Under the pieces are notes generated by a model. The model did no database searches. It was not told the DNA's origin and worked only from the letters and a program-made list of their open reading frames with translations. Below are positions 25,010 to 36,300 of a stretch of 64,000 bases of DNA, one piece after another (positions within the stretch are counted from its first letter, which is position 1; the number at the start of each line of letters is the position of its first letter). Both the position numbers and the translations under genes were made by a program. Source of the DNA: Ceratopteris richardii (taxonomy: Eukaryota; Streptophyta; Polypodiopsida; Polypodiales; Pteridaceae); contig CM035428.1 in the NCBI GenBank assembly GCA_020310875.1, forward strand, positions 104,181,661 to 104,245,660, given 5' to 3'.

Positions 25010-25288
25010 AAGCCTTGGCTTCTAGTCCCAAAGTTCTCTTATATTGCTCAAAATCCTTTGGAACTCCTTGGTTTTCTAGATTCCCTGAGCGTCAACTTCA
25101 AAATACCCTATCTAATAATTCATGTATTATTTTTACCGTAACCAGTGGAAGTTTTGGTAGTACTCCCCACGAGCTTTCCAACAAAACCAAAATCACAGCA
25201 AACGGATTTTGTATGAGAAAGTTATGCCAGTTCAGGGTTCTGGGGGTTAAAACAAGGAAACAAGATCTCTCTGGGAACTCAGAACAGG
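25010..25288 (-). other. Element B leader next to gag, no gene seen
   Basis: Contains CATAACTTTCTCATAC (minus strand, near 25222) and CCTTGTTTTAACCCC, which correspond to the A leader near 1540. It is the conserved part of the leader outside the arrays. Confidence 0.5.
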
Positions 25289-25898
25289 CGATACGATACC
25301 AGATTTTCCACGATACGATACCTTTGTCTTAGACGATACCACTTTAGACGATACGATACCACTCAGTCGATGATACGATACCACAAGGTGCACGATACGA
25401 TACCAACCTCATGATATGATACTTAGTTGGCCCACGATATGATACCAGTTTACAAGCGATAGGATACAGCTCAATAGACGATACGATACCTTCCAGGCGA
25501 TACGATACCTCTTGACCTGCATGATACGATACCAAAAATCAGACGATACGATACTGGAACTTTGCACGATACGATACTAAAGCACCGGACGATACGATAC
25601 CTAAATAGGAGGCGATACGATACCAACTTTCACCCGATACGATACTGTGGAGCTACGCGATACGATACTTATGCAAGTGGCGATACGATACCAAAATTTA
25701 GACGATCACGATACCAACTTGGCCGACGATACGATACCAGGTGGAACACGATACGATACCACAGGGGTGAACGCGATCGCGATACCAGCACTTGACGATA
25801 CGATACCAGAATGGTATCGCGATACCTCAAGTGCACATGCACGATACGATACCTCGACAAGTATCGTGATACACGGGAGTTCTGGTATCGCGATACCA
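25289..25898. repeat. Spaced-repeat array CGATACGATACC in leader of B
   Basis: About 27 copies of a 12-bp core CGATACGATACC, spaced 22-25 bp apart and separated by 10-13 bp that differ from copy to copy. GGTATCGCGATACC, a perfect 14-bp palindrome, occurs at 25813-25826 and 25884-25897. Further isolated copies lie near 26027-26047. The array is in the 5' leader, between primer-binding site and gag, like the different array of A. Confidence 0.9.
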
Positions 25899-26063
25899 AA
25901 ACTCAACCGGACACAATACTTGGAGATTCTGACACCCAAATTCAAAAATTTTTTCAGATATGTGTACCTTGTGTCCTCCTTATCACTCCTAGATGCCTGT
26001 AGATGTAAAGTCACACTCCAAACCCACGATACCACCGCCGCGATACCAGGCGCTGTTCCTCTC

Positions 26064-26311
26064 ACGCCTCAATACTGTCGCCCAGATTTTGGTATTTTTG
26101 AGAGTTTTTCAAGTGTTTAAATTCAGCATTTTTGGTTCTCAACTCCCCCTAAGCTTGTTTCTCACAACCATGGGTAAAAAATGAGGGAATGTACTGTTGA
26201 AAATGGATAAAATCAGAGAACATGAAGAGGGAAGAAGATGGTGATGATGGTGGAGATGAAGAAGAAGAAAATCTCAAAGACTGAACTGAAAATGGTGATT
26301 TTTTTACCTTC
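26064..26311 (-). other. Element B leader, part near the primer site
   Basis: No gene seen. The minus strand has a TTC-rich stretch (26215-26290). Its counterpart in A (490-600) is also TTC/CCA-rich. Confidence 0.4.
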
Positions 26312-26330
26312 CAATGTCGCTACTCTACGT

Positions 26331-26336
26331 CTTACC
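26331..26336 (-). promoter_or_regulatory. Possible 5' splice site in B leader
   Basis: GGTAAG (minus strand) followed by ACGTAG, inside the block conserved with A (411-462). No spliced product can be shown from DNA alone. Confidence 0.35.
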
Positions 26337-26362
26337 GTCACGCGCTCGTCCTCCAAGCTCTC

Positions 26363-26380
26363 TCCCCGGCAATGGCGCCA
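26363..26380 (-). other. Primer-binding site of element B (tRNA-Asp)
   Basis: The minus strand reads TGGCGCCATTGCCGGGGA, 17 of 18 identical to the complement of the plant tRNA-Asp 3' end. It lies eight bases from the 5' LTR. Confidence 0.9.
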
Positions 26381-26388
26381 AATTTTGG

Positions 26389-27015
26389 TGTTACTCTAGC
26401 ACAATGGTGAGTACCAACGTGAGGAGATACACCTCATAAATGTCAATCCGTGGAGACATGAGGACCGGTATGAAGACCGTGAGCAAGTGATGGCACAAGT
26501 GCGTGAGTGAAAGCACACGAGCATGCGCACACATACACACACATGCGCACACAGTAAGAGCAAAGAGTGGAACAATGGAAGATCTTCGATTACACAAGAG
26601 CTCTCTTACAAAGCTGAAATCTACAACAAGCTAACCCCAAAAATGAGCTCTCCAGCCCTTTTTATAGTTTTTTGAGTGGTTTTGGCCCTGTCCAGACCTA
26701 GTGTCCGGCTTAGTTAAAAAAATAGGTTACAGGGCTTATTTGGGGGCTCAAACGGAGTCTAAAAATTATGAAAATTGGTAGGATGGTAGTTCTAATACTC
26801 CTAAAGCTTGAGGACTCCCCGGCTTGAAAAAATGGAGTTATAAAATGGAAAATGGTATTTACAATGGTTTTTAGTGATGAAAATCACTATTTCTATAGGG
26901 ATTTCTTCTGAAAATTTGACAGGTGCTTCTTGGAGCTCCCTACTTGCTCCTTCTTCTTGTGTGTCCACTTCCTTGATGCGCCTCCATGCTTTGTCCTTGA
27001 CCTTGAGCTTCAACA
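26389..27015 (-). repeat. 5' LTR of element B (627 bp)
   Basis: Minus strand starts TGTTGAAGC and ends with AGAGTAACA. Contains CTATAAAAAGGGCTGG (TATA region near 26660). Confidence 0.9.
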
Positions 27016-27020
27016 CCAAG

Positions 27021-28438
27021 CATGAAGCAAAAGCCACTAGTGGACACACCAGTGTCATAGCAACCAGCCCAATCACTATCAGAAAAAGCATGCAAATTTG
27101 GCGGTAGTGATCCCCCCTTGGGATAAAATAATACAAGTAGCCAGGTACCACTCAAGTAGCGAAATATGTGCTTAACCACTTGCAAATGCTTGACACCTAG
27201 GCAATGCATAAACCTACCATCTGTGAGACAACAAACTGGATATCTAGCCGAGTAATGCATAAGTAAATCAAGCATCCAACAGCCTGCTGATAGAGAAGAA
27301 CATCAAATGCATCTCCAGCATCATGAAGACTTAATTGTAAACCTGTCTTCATAGGAGTGGCAATAGGCTTGCAGTGATCAAGGCTAAAATGCAGCAATAA
27401 TGTGTCAATACATTTCGTTTGACACAAAGCCATTCCACCATCAACTTGCATAAACTGAATGCCCAAATAATGATGCAAATGCCCCAAATCAGACATCTCA
27501 AATGAGGCATGAAAATTAGCCTTAAAATCAGCAATATGCTTGTCATGAGGACTAGTGAGCTACATGTCATCAACATACACAACAATGATCAGAAGCACAT
27601 CATTAGCAAGCTTAACATATAAGGCGCTGTCAGTTGGATTGTTCTCAAAACCATGTGCAATCAAATAGGCATGTATATTTTCATACCAAGCATGTGGTGC
27701 TTGATTTAAACCATATAATGCCTTCTTTAACCTGCACACCTGGTTTTCATGCCCTTTTTGCATGAAGCCATGGGGCTAAAAAACATACACTTCTTCATGC
27801 AAGTCACTATTCAGAAATGATGTTTTAATGTCCAATTGATGTACATTCCAACCATGATGAGCTGCAAGTGCATAGATGCTATGAACAGTAGTCATTCAAC
27901 ATGTAGATGCAAAGGTCTCATCAAAATCAATGCCTCTTTCCTGCGCATAAACCTTTGCAACAAGCCTAGTCTTATAGTCAACTTGCATACCAACTTAGTG
28001 CCAATGGCCTTCTTGCCAGGAGGCAAGTCACATAAAGATGAAGTACCAATCTTCATTATAGCATCATATTCAAATCACATTGTAGCCATTCAATTTTTCG
28101 AATTTTGTGCTTCATCAAACAGAACAGGCTCATCATCATCACAGAGACTATAGGTAGCCATAACATAGCAATCTAATGCAAAACAGGCACTATGAGAGCC
28201 TCAACGAGTACAATATGATAGAGGTGCATCTAATTTGCTGTCATGCAAAGTCTGCACTAACCATTTTGGCATAGTTTTTCCCTCCTCAATATCAAGTCTC
28301 TCATCAACAAGTGCATCATGTAAATCTGCATCAGAAATGGAATGATCTGCATCATCACATGAAACCTGCAAAGGCTAAGAAGTTGCCTCATTAGGACCAT
28401 CACTAGACTATCCACCTATAAAAAGAGGAAACAAAGTA
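27021..28438 (-). pseudogene. Outer Copia linker, RT and start of RNase H
   Basis: Minus-strand frames match Copia 1 from MYDTL-like sequence through SISDADLHDAL, KKAIGTK, KALYGLNQAPHAWY, the RT motif VVYVDDM and STSGFCFMLG. It ends exactly at the insertion of B. Several stops and frameshifts occur; one stop follows VVYVDDM directly. Confidence 0.9.
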
Positions 28439-28443
28439 TCATA

Positions 28444-29011
28444 TGTTAAACGCGCATTGCCGTCAGAGACGCGTTTAAGCTCTTTTCGGGTTCTTGGGAG
28501 TGGAAGGGGTCTGAATAAACAGAGGCCCTATACTTGATTTTCCCAATTAATCACTCACACCACAATGCCTTAATGTTTAAATCTCTGTTAATACGAATTA
28601 ATCTCCAGACTTTGATTCGTTCTCTCACCGTATTACTATCTGTACTCAGACTATTGCTAGTTCTTCCACAATCTTACCGATTATGCTCTGATTGATACGT
28701 TCTCATCACACAGCGCAGAAGCTATTCATTACCGTAATACAGACTCACAAGACTTACTTACTGGAACAACGTTAAACACCATTGAAGATAATCAAACAAC
28801 AAGCGAAATAACAGAGTACTACTCAGAATTCTCCAACATAATACAATGGAAACTCCACAGAACATATCGCCCATACAGACAGTCTGGCGATTCTTCTGGT
28901 CGTCACCGAAGCGTCTTTTCATTGATTTATAAATGGTTACATCTCTTCGCAGCGACCTTTCAATTCGTGCAGAATACGAAAATGGAAAGATTTACAATTG
29001 CCAATCCGGCG
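28444..29011 (-). repeat. 3' LTR of X
   Basis: Pairs with 47763-48330. The plus strand begins TGTTAAACGCGCATTGCC. The inner end is CG instead of CA, and no convincing polypurine tract precedes it. Confidence 0.85.
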
Positions 29012-29060
29012 GCTTACACTGGCATGCACGGTGGACTTCAACCCGCAAAGATACAAAATT

Positions 29061-30600
29061 TTATGGCTCATCTACTATACCCTGTAGATACATTGTTCTA
29101 GCTAATTTAAACGTTCTGGCAATTTTCTGCTTCATGCTATCCAACATTTTCTTCAAAATGTCTGGTTCGACTAACTGAGCGTTAGTACGAACAAAGCTAG
29201 CTGTAATTACTTGTGTCATCAAAAGTTCTGCCTGTGTTTGCAGAAAGGCTTCCTGCAGATAAAAGTCATTTGGCAAAGCGGCATCCCGGTTCACTTTCAT
29301 GTCTTGAATCTGTTTATCAACTCTAGATAATCTTTTTGCTTGAGCACCGAATTGGTTCTCTCTTCTCTCCAATTCTTGATTCTGAAATTGGATGGTCCGG
29401 TAATAAGCATCTCGCTCTCTTCGGATCGCTGGAACTTCTTTCTGGAGCTGAGCGGTTAACAACATCTGCGTTTTAAGAGCAGAATTTGATTCAGTCAGGG
29501 TCGCATTTGCGAACTGGAGCTCTGTATTGGTTTGCTTTAGTAAATTTGTCAGTTCCTGTCCTTTCTGTACGGCTTCATCCAACTGTACTCTAGTTTCTTC
29601 TAACAAGTTTCCCAATGCTACACGAGCATCCTCTTTATCTTTAACTAACTGCTGTAACTGAAGAATCTCTGCATCAGCAGCACACAATAAACCATCTTTA
29701 GCTTGTAACTCAGCTAATGCAGCATCTCTTTGGCTAATTAATGATTCTTGTTCAGCAAGTCTGGCCTGGAGCTGTTGACTCTGTAGGTGCAGAGAATGAT
29801 TTTCGGCTTTTATTGCATCTGCTTCTTCCTGGAGTGGATTAATATCTGCTTCAAGAACATCGAATTTATGCTGAAATTCTTCTCTGAGATTTTCAGTAAC
29901 CTCTTTCATCTGTGTTGGTAGCTGCTGCGATAGTTCGATCAACATATGACCCATGGATGCGAGCTCAGTAAGCATAGGAATTGAAGGAAACAGAAGAGGA
30001 GGACGTGGTTGAGATGAAGAAGCTGTCTGGAGTTGATGGGAATTGGGTGGAGAATAGTTAGGTGAAGAGGATGATGAATCCGGTGCGTCAGTTACAATTG
30101 GTGGAATGGGGACAATAGGTTTAAGTGGAGGTATGGGTGGAGGAGTGGGTTGCAGATTGTTAGCTACTTCGGTAAGTTGCTGCGTAGTTACCTTAGGTTG
30201 GGCAATTGCAGACTCTACTGCTGTAATCAATTCCTGGAAAATTTCTGCAACAATAACCTGTGCATTTTCTTGCACATCTTGTTTGGATTGCTGCTGAGAT
30301 TCTTCCTTAGAAGATCTGTCTTCAGAATTGGCAGTAACACTTTGATCTTGTTGCTGGGTTGGAGATGACTGAGCGGATGAATCATGGTGAATCGATGTAG
30401 CTGTGTCGTGGAAAATCTCTTCTTCATTTTTGTCTGCTTTATTTCCAGCGGCAGACCCTTGCACTTGACTGTCAGACGAACTTATCCGGATTCGTTTTCG
30501 GCGGAGGAGCTGGAAGATTTCTTCATCATCTTCTTCGTCATCTTCAAGTATTTGAGCAGATTCTTCATGGTATAAAATTGGAGCTCGTGGAGGTGGTTGC
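29061..30600 (-). CDS. X 3'-ORF, C-terminal ~513 codons: Pro-rich plus coiled coil
   Basis: Open without a stop from the D insertion point to 29061. N-terminal part is acidic (EDDEEDDEEIF), followed by a Gln/Ser-rich and a Pro-rich section (PTPPPIPPLKPIVP). About 230 residues of heptad-like, Gln/Leu/Glu-rich sequence then predict a long coiled coil (LQSQQLQARLAEQ, LLEETRVQLDEAV). It lies at the place where E and F carry their 3'-ORF and has a similar layout, but no clear sequence similarity to them. No membrane segment. The beginning is lost. Function unknown. The open frame continues upstream into the D LTR. Confidence 0.6.
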
Positions 30601-31292
30601 TGTAGCTCAGTGATGAGTAGCACCTCCTTTAATGTCAATCCGGGAAGACGTGAGGATGGTATGAAGACCTCGAGCAAGTGGAAGCACAAGTGCGTGAGTG
30701 AGAAGCACACCAACATGCACACACATACACACACACGCGCACACAAAGTAAGACAAAGAGTGAGTAGCAATGGAGTTCTTAGATTACTTTCAAGAGCTCT
30801 TACAAGTTCGTTTCAATTACAATCTAACCTCAAAAATGAGCTCTCTAGCTCCTTTTATAGTTTTTGACTAGCTTTGGCCCTGTCCAGACCTAGTGTCCGG
30901 CCTAGTTAAAAATTAGGTTCCAGGGCTTATTTGAGGGCTCAAACGAGATCTAAAAAATACGAAAATTGGCAGGTAGATACTTCTAAAGCTCCTCAAGCTC
31001 AAGGACTCCTTGGCTTGCACAAAATGGAGCTACAAAAAGATGAAATGGTATTTACAATGGTGTTTAGTAATGAGGATCACTTTTAATTGGTGTAGAGGTT
31101 TTGAAAAATTAAGGTTGCCTTGGTGCTAAATCTGCGTGAATGCTCATACGTACATCTTCCTGAAGAAAATTATTGGCCTATTTGCCAGATCTTCGTTGAC
31201 TCCCTTGTCTGCCTGTGCCTTCTCTCCCTTCTGACTCTCTTCTCTGACTGCCATGCCTCATTAGTCCTTCAGTCCCTTGTCCGCTGCTAACA
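30601..31292 (-). repeat. 3' LTR of element D (692 bp)
   Basis: Outer end TGTAGCTCAG as in A and F; inner end at CTAACA followed by the polypurine tract. The left flank GTTGC is the expected duplication, but its partner is deleted. A TATA region (CTATAAAAGGAGC on the minus strand) lies near 30850. Confidence 0.9.
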
Positions 31293-32124
31293 CCCCCCCC
31301 TCTCTCGCGTCTGTCGTCCCTGACAGACCCTTGTTGTGTGGGTTTTTGGATGTAGTACTCGACGACATCCTGCGCTAAGTGATGCTCGGCAATCCTCAAT
31401 CCTTTGGCCAAATCTGTGAGTAGCGCGTCCCAATCTACCGGCCCGGGAACCTCTGGATGTGGTATACGTAGCTTTTCGGAATGGAGAGCTTGTTCCACTG
31501 CAAACAACTGCAAGAGATGGGATGGTCTGGGAATGAATATCTCGGAGTGGTATTCCCAAAATCCCGTGACAAACATCTCTTCAAACGTTTGTTTGAAGCA
31601 GGCCGGTAGATATTTGATGCGAGCGTGCCATGCATACACAACATTAATCGATGGGGTTGTGCTCATGTCGTATACAAGGTCCTGATTACCTTCATTAAAT
31701 CCTAATGCTGAGAGATGCGGTTCCTTGACATTTTTGAAGGTCCTGAAGGTGACCAACATAAGTTCGAAAATCTTTAGGCACATCTGAGTCATGACATCAG
31801 GTACATTCTTGAACCGGACCCCCCAATGTCGAATCGTCGAAATCATATATCCAATCGTAGGTGGGCCCTTCGGGGGTGCGAAGTACACATAATTGAGCCA
31901 CTTCTCACATCCTTTAATTGTCAGCACTGTTTGTGTGTACTCCGGCCATGATCTCCTTCGAAATACAGGGCAATAACATGGGTTATATTTGATATACAAG
32001 GGCATGTTGTTCCATGTTCTGACCATTTCCGGGTATGTTTCAAGCAGCCAAATTCTCCACATCGGTTGGCGAATATGTCCCTGCTTGGCACTTTCTGGGA
32101 TGTCGTCAGGTGCAAATTGGGTGG
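31178..32124 (-). pseudogene. Element D 3'-ORF, C-terminal domain
   Basis: Frame from the E insertion point to 31178, with FAPDDIPE, YNPCYCPVFRRRSW, YMISTIRHWG, YDMSTTP, YAWHARIKYLPAC, FEEMFVTGFWEYHSE and QGSVRDDR. It passes through the polypurine tract (31293-31306) and continues about 38 codons into the LTR. No stop or frameshift in this stretch. It is the best preserved copy of the C-terminal domain in the window. Upstream parts of D are missing. Confidence 0.8.
31293..31306 (-). other. Polypurine tract of element D
   Basis: Minus strand GAGAGAGGGGGGGG directly before TGTTAGCAG. It lies inside the open 3'-ORF frame (RRERGGGV). Confidence 0.8.
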
Positions 32125-32764
32125 TGTTGCTCTAGCACAATGGTGAGAACCACGTTAAGAAGCTACACCTCCTTAATGTCAATCCGCGGAAGAGATAGGA
32201 GTGATATGAAGATCGTGAATGTGAGATGAAGTGAGAGTGAAGGTGAGAAGCATAGAAATGCACACACACATACACACACACAATGAAGAGACAAGCAAGA
32301 CACAATGGAAGGTGGGAAATTAGCTCTATTACTCAAGAACACAATTACAAGCTCAAAAGAACTCTAAACTCCAACAAGCTCACCTCAAAAATGAGCTCTC
32401 TAGCTCTTTTTATAGTTTCTAGACTAGCTTTGATCGGTTTCACATCTAGTGACCGGCATAGTTAAAAAATAGGTCCTAGAGGCTATTTGGAAGGGTACAC
32501 GATGTCTAAAAATAACAAAAAATTGGTACGCGCATTCTACCTAAGCTCCTCAAGCTCGAGGACTCCTCGGCTTGCACAAAATGGAGCTATGGATTACAAA
32601 ATGGGGTTTTCTATGTTACATATGTTACAATTAGTGATAAAAATCACTGTTGAATGTTTTGAGAAGTGATAAAAAACATATTTGTTTGAGAAATTGATCC
32701 GACTGACTCCCTGCTCCGTCTTTACATGCTTCCACGTCGTCTGTGCCTCTGACTGCTTCCAACA
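32125..32764 (-). repeat. 3' LTR of element E (640 bp)
   Basis: Plus strand TGTTGCTCTAGC...CTTCCAACA. It is closest to the LTR of B at its outer end and is followed on the right by a purine tract on the minus strand. It interrupts the D 3'-ORF. The left flank is GGTGG; the partner is not present. Confidence 0.9.
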
Positions 32765-32776
32765 CCCCCCTCCCTC
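32765..32776 (-). other. Polypurine tract of element E
   Basis: Minus strand GAGGGAGGGGGG before TGTTGGAAG, preceded by the 3'-ORF residues RDDRSER. Confidence 0.75.
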
Positions 32777-33369
32777 TCGCTTCTGTCGTCCCTGACAGAA
32801 CCTTGCTGTGAGGTCTGTCGGATGTAGTTTTGTAGGAGGTCGTGAGCGAGGGTGTGCTCAGATACTCGAATGCCTCGGGCTAGGTCGGCCTCGAGTTTCT
32901 CCCAATTAACTGGTTGTGGTTCATCGGATGGTGGGAGTCTCTAATGCGTGGAATACACCAACTGTTCACAGGCAAATAATTGCAATAAGTGGGTCGGCCT
33001 GCTGATGAACACTTCAGAGTGATATTCCCAAAAGCCGGTTGTGAACATCTCTTCGAATGTCTGCTTGTAGCACGCCGGTAAGTACTTGACTCTGCAATGC
33101 CAGGCATAACACACCCGGAGCGATGGCGTCGTACTCATGTCGTATGCGAGATCCAAGTTGCCATGCTCAAAGCCCGGGGTATTAACATGTGGTGCTTTGA
33201 CTCGCCGGAAGACTTTAAATATCATTTGCATCATGTCAAATATCTTGACAGTCATATGCGCTGCTATATCGTCCATATATCTCAAGCGAGGGAGCCAGTG
33301 ACGGATTGTAGCCATCATATAGCCAACAGTTGGTAACTCGATGGGTGGCTTAAAATAGGGGTAATTCAG
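32777..33369 (-). pseudogene. Element E 3'-ORF, C-terminal end after in-frame TAG
   Basis: Continues in the same frame as the 1,010-codon part after a TAG at 33370-33372 (Trp in F). Contains YMMATIRHWLPRL, AYDMSTTPS, YAWHCRVKYLPACYK and FTTGFWEYHSE. A second TAG at 32941 interrupts it, followed by WEKLEADLARGIR and QQGSVRDDR. No frameshift. Confidence 0.8.
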
Positions 33370-36300
33370 CTAGTCTTGGCACTGCTTATTGTTTTGTACT
33401 TTGATAGCGAAGGCAGTCCAGGAGCGGCGTCGTGGCACTGGTCCCCAACACGGATTGTATTTTAAATGTAAAGGTGCCTTAACCCATGTGCTCATCATTT
33501 CAGGGTACTCCTGTAAAAGACGTGTACGCCAATCTGGTTGATAAATAGTGCCTTGTTGCGCATCCAGTGGCAAGTCTTCAGGCTCAAATTGAGTTGCATG
33601 TGATGGCTTCTTGCCAGTTCGCTTCTCTATGGCCAGCTGGTATTCGGCCATTAGCATAAAGTACGGTTTGTATTGAAGCTCATGCCCGGAGATGTACCTG
33701 CGTGGGGCCAATTGAGCAAAGTAGGGAGATTGCAAAATTCTTTCTTCGATCATGGCCATAGCATGTAGCTGGGCCTCTACTCTGGCTGAATGTGTCGTTC
33801 CAAGTTCCTCAATCGTTTTCATCCACGCGGGGGTAGGAAGTTCATAGGTCATCTGGCCTTTGGCCGTGACTTGTCCGCCTGGGATGGGTATTGGCTCGTA
33901 TGCTTCTTCAAACGTTTCCTCCACCGGAATGGTTATGTTCGCGTCGTCAGCTGGGATCTCCGGTGGGGAGTCGGGCCGTGGTGGTGCTTCGTATACATCT
34001 ATGCGTGATTGGAGTGTGGCTACCTGGGCCCGTAATGCGTTGAGTTCCTCTATGAGGTCAGGAGAGGGGTCCATAGGTTCTGGTACTTTTGCTGCTACTT
34101 GTACTTGTTGTGGTGCCGGTTCTCTAAGTTGTAGTAGCTTGTGATCTTCTTTTAACTTCTGATGCTCGTCGTTCATTCGATCATAGTCCTCTAGCAATCT
34201 CACGTGATCCTCTAGCAACATCTGCATTGATTCGGATGGGATTGCCTTGAATCTGCTAGGACTTAAGGGTTGTTCTGGATGGTCCAATGCCGCTTCCAAA
34301 TTCTCTCTATTCTGCTCTTGGAGTCTCTGGTTCTCCTCTTTTGCTGCGGCTAGGTGCCTCCTGAGTAAGCCCATATTCCTGGTTAGCGTCGCGTTCCTAA
34401 TTGTTTGGGCTCGAAGCAGGTTGTCCAGATCAGCAGTGGCTTCTTTTGTTTTCTCTTCACTTTCTAGCTCTAGCTTATGATATGCCTCTCTTAGTTCTTG
34501 GTATCGCGTATTTAAAGAGGCATTCTCGATTGATAATGAGTTAAGCTGCGACTGTAATTCATTTGTCGTCCTCTGCAGCTGTTGATAATTGTTGCCAAGA
34601 GATGCGAACTCATCTCGTACTTGTGTCATGCATGTGAACATTTGTTGAAGTGCAGTGTCTATGGTTGGCGATAATAGTAATGGAGTGCTAAGTGAGGATG
34701 CGGTGGAAGTAGATGCAGCGGGAATGGGGAATGGGGTTGGGAAGGTGGATGCAGTGGTGATCGTGGAAAATTGTGACGTACCTAAATATGATGGTGCTGC
34801 GAGTGGAGTGGGTGCTGGTGCAGTGGGTGGTGAGATATCCATGTCACTGGACGTGTCAAGTGCGGTGACTGTGAAAAGTGGTGTGTATGTGGGTGGTCGT
34901 GTCGGTGTGAAGACGGGATTTACAAATGTAGAGTAATTTACAGGGGGGATGGCTGGAGCAGCTTGGTGAAAAGGGGAAATAGGGGTTATCGTGGGTTGGG
35001 GAGGTGAAACTGGTGAGAAGGTTAGTGGGGTTAGAAAGGTGAAAGGGTATCTTAAAGGTGGTGGGAAAGATGGGAAAGATGAAGGGATGAAGGGGTTAAC
35101 ACGTAGGCGAGGTGGGGTGGGTGCGGGCATGGTGGCATGAATGGGCAGGGCAAAGGCTGTGGCTATGTTGCCGTGGACTGGTGTGGATGTGGGAGGAGCA
35201 GGTGGGTGTGCGGGGGATACAGGATGAGTTGGTGAAACGTGAGGTGAGAGAGGAGTAGATGGTGTGGATGTTATTTCAAGGATAGTGGTAGTATGTACAA
35301 CGGTAGTATGTGGTGGGGAGTCGACTAGGATAGCTTCTCCGATGATGGATTTTTCTGGACGTAGGCGTGCATCTTGCGCTTGGTGGGATGATTGAGGACC
35401 TACCGGAACTCGAATGTATTCACCGGGCTTCGAAAACAGGCGAACTCTGTGAGGGTCATATTGGGGGAGTGGCTTCCTTTGTAAATATCTCAGTGCTTCG
35501 ACCGGGCCAATGGATTTGACCAGTTCTCTGAACCCTCTGATGTAAACTTCTTCAAACCCTCCGGAGATGAGTTCTTGTTCGATTATGGTTTGGCTCTCTT
35601 CTTCAGTCAATTTCTTCCGTGCCCAGACTTTCTCCATCGTACGATATAATTTCTTGATTGCCAGCGTGTAAGCTGCTGCTTCGAAAGTCTCCTCTTCATG
35701 CGTGCTGGTGTCACCGTGTGCATCGGTTTGGTGGCCTTGGCCATCTGTCTGTTCGTGTTCTTGGGAATCATGCGTGCCCTGGCTAGCTTCATCGTCACCT
35801 TCATTGTCATCAGATACTGTTCTTTCGTCCTCAGAGCTCGACACCACTTGTCCCTGTGGCTGATCCCGCGGAGTGGTAGGGTAACTTGGCCTTTCAAATT
35901 CTTGAGAGAACATTTGTGCCTCTGAAAACTGGAACTCATTGGAGAATGCATCACGCATTTCGAAATCAAATGTTTGGTCTAGTGGCTCTGCTTCCATGTG
36001 TGGTATTGGGAAAGAAAAGGCATCCGCACCAATAGTGGTGGGAGCTTCTGCTGTCGTGGTGGTGGGTTCTGTGGTTGTAGCTGCCTGAGGTGTAACGGTA
36101 CTAGTAGTGCCCTCTGTTACCACTGGTCTAGATAACCTTATGCGAATAGGTTGTACTGTGGGAGTGGCTTCTGTCGGTGATTGCTCTGGGGAGGGTTGTG
36201 GTGATGGTGACTCTGGCACTTGAAGGCAAGGAATAGTGCCTCTCATGCGCTTACCTGCCCGTGCTCTGCTGGGCTTCCTGGCTTTCTTCGTCGTTCCTTT

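Larger units (their letters stand above)
20704..27015 (-). mobile_element. Gypsy element B, pol-deleted
   Basis: CCAAG occurs on both sides (20699-20703 and 27016-27020), and the outer Copia RNase H continues across the site. The 5' LTR is complete (26389-27015). The 3' LTR keeps only about 276 bp (20704-20979) and joins directly to coding sequence downstream of the protease, so RT, RNase H, integrase, the 3'-ORF and the U3 part of the 3' LTR were lost in one deletion. The shared LTR parts differ at about nine positions in 272. Confidence 0.92.

Noticed and set aside
25289..25898. CRISPR-like array of repeats with variable spacers
   Set aside because: Cores are only 12 bp, gaps 10-13 bp, the context is a plant retrotransposon leader, and no cas-like gene is present.
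25344..26120. Tyr/Arg/Asp-rich repeat proteins
   Set aside because: Frames through the CGATACGATACC array in an untranslated leader; they overlap on both strands.
32125..32764. E 3' LTR and B 5' LTR as a pair of one element
   Set aside because: B has its own perfect CCAAG duplication and X LTR sequence lies between; E simply belongs to a related LTR family.
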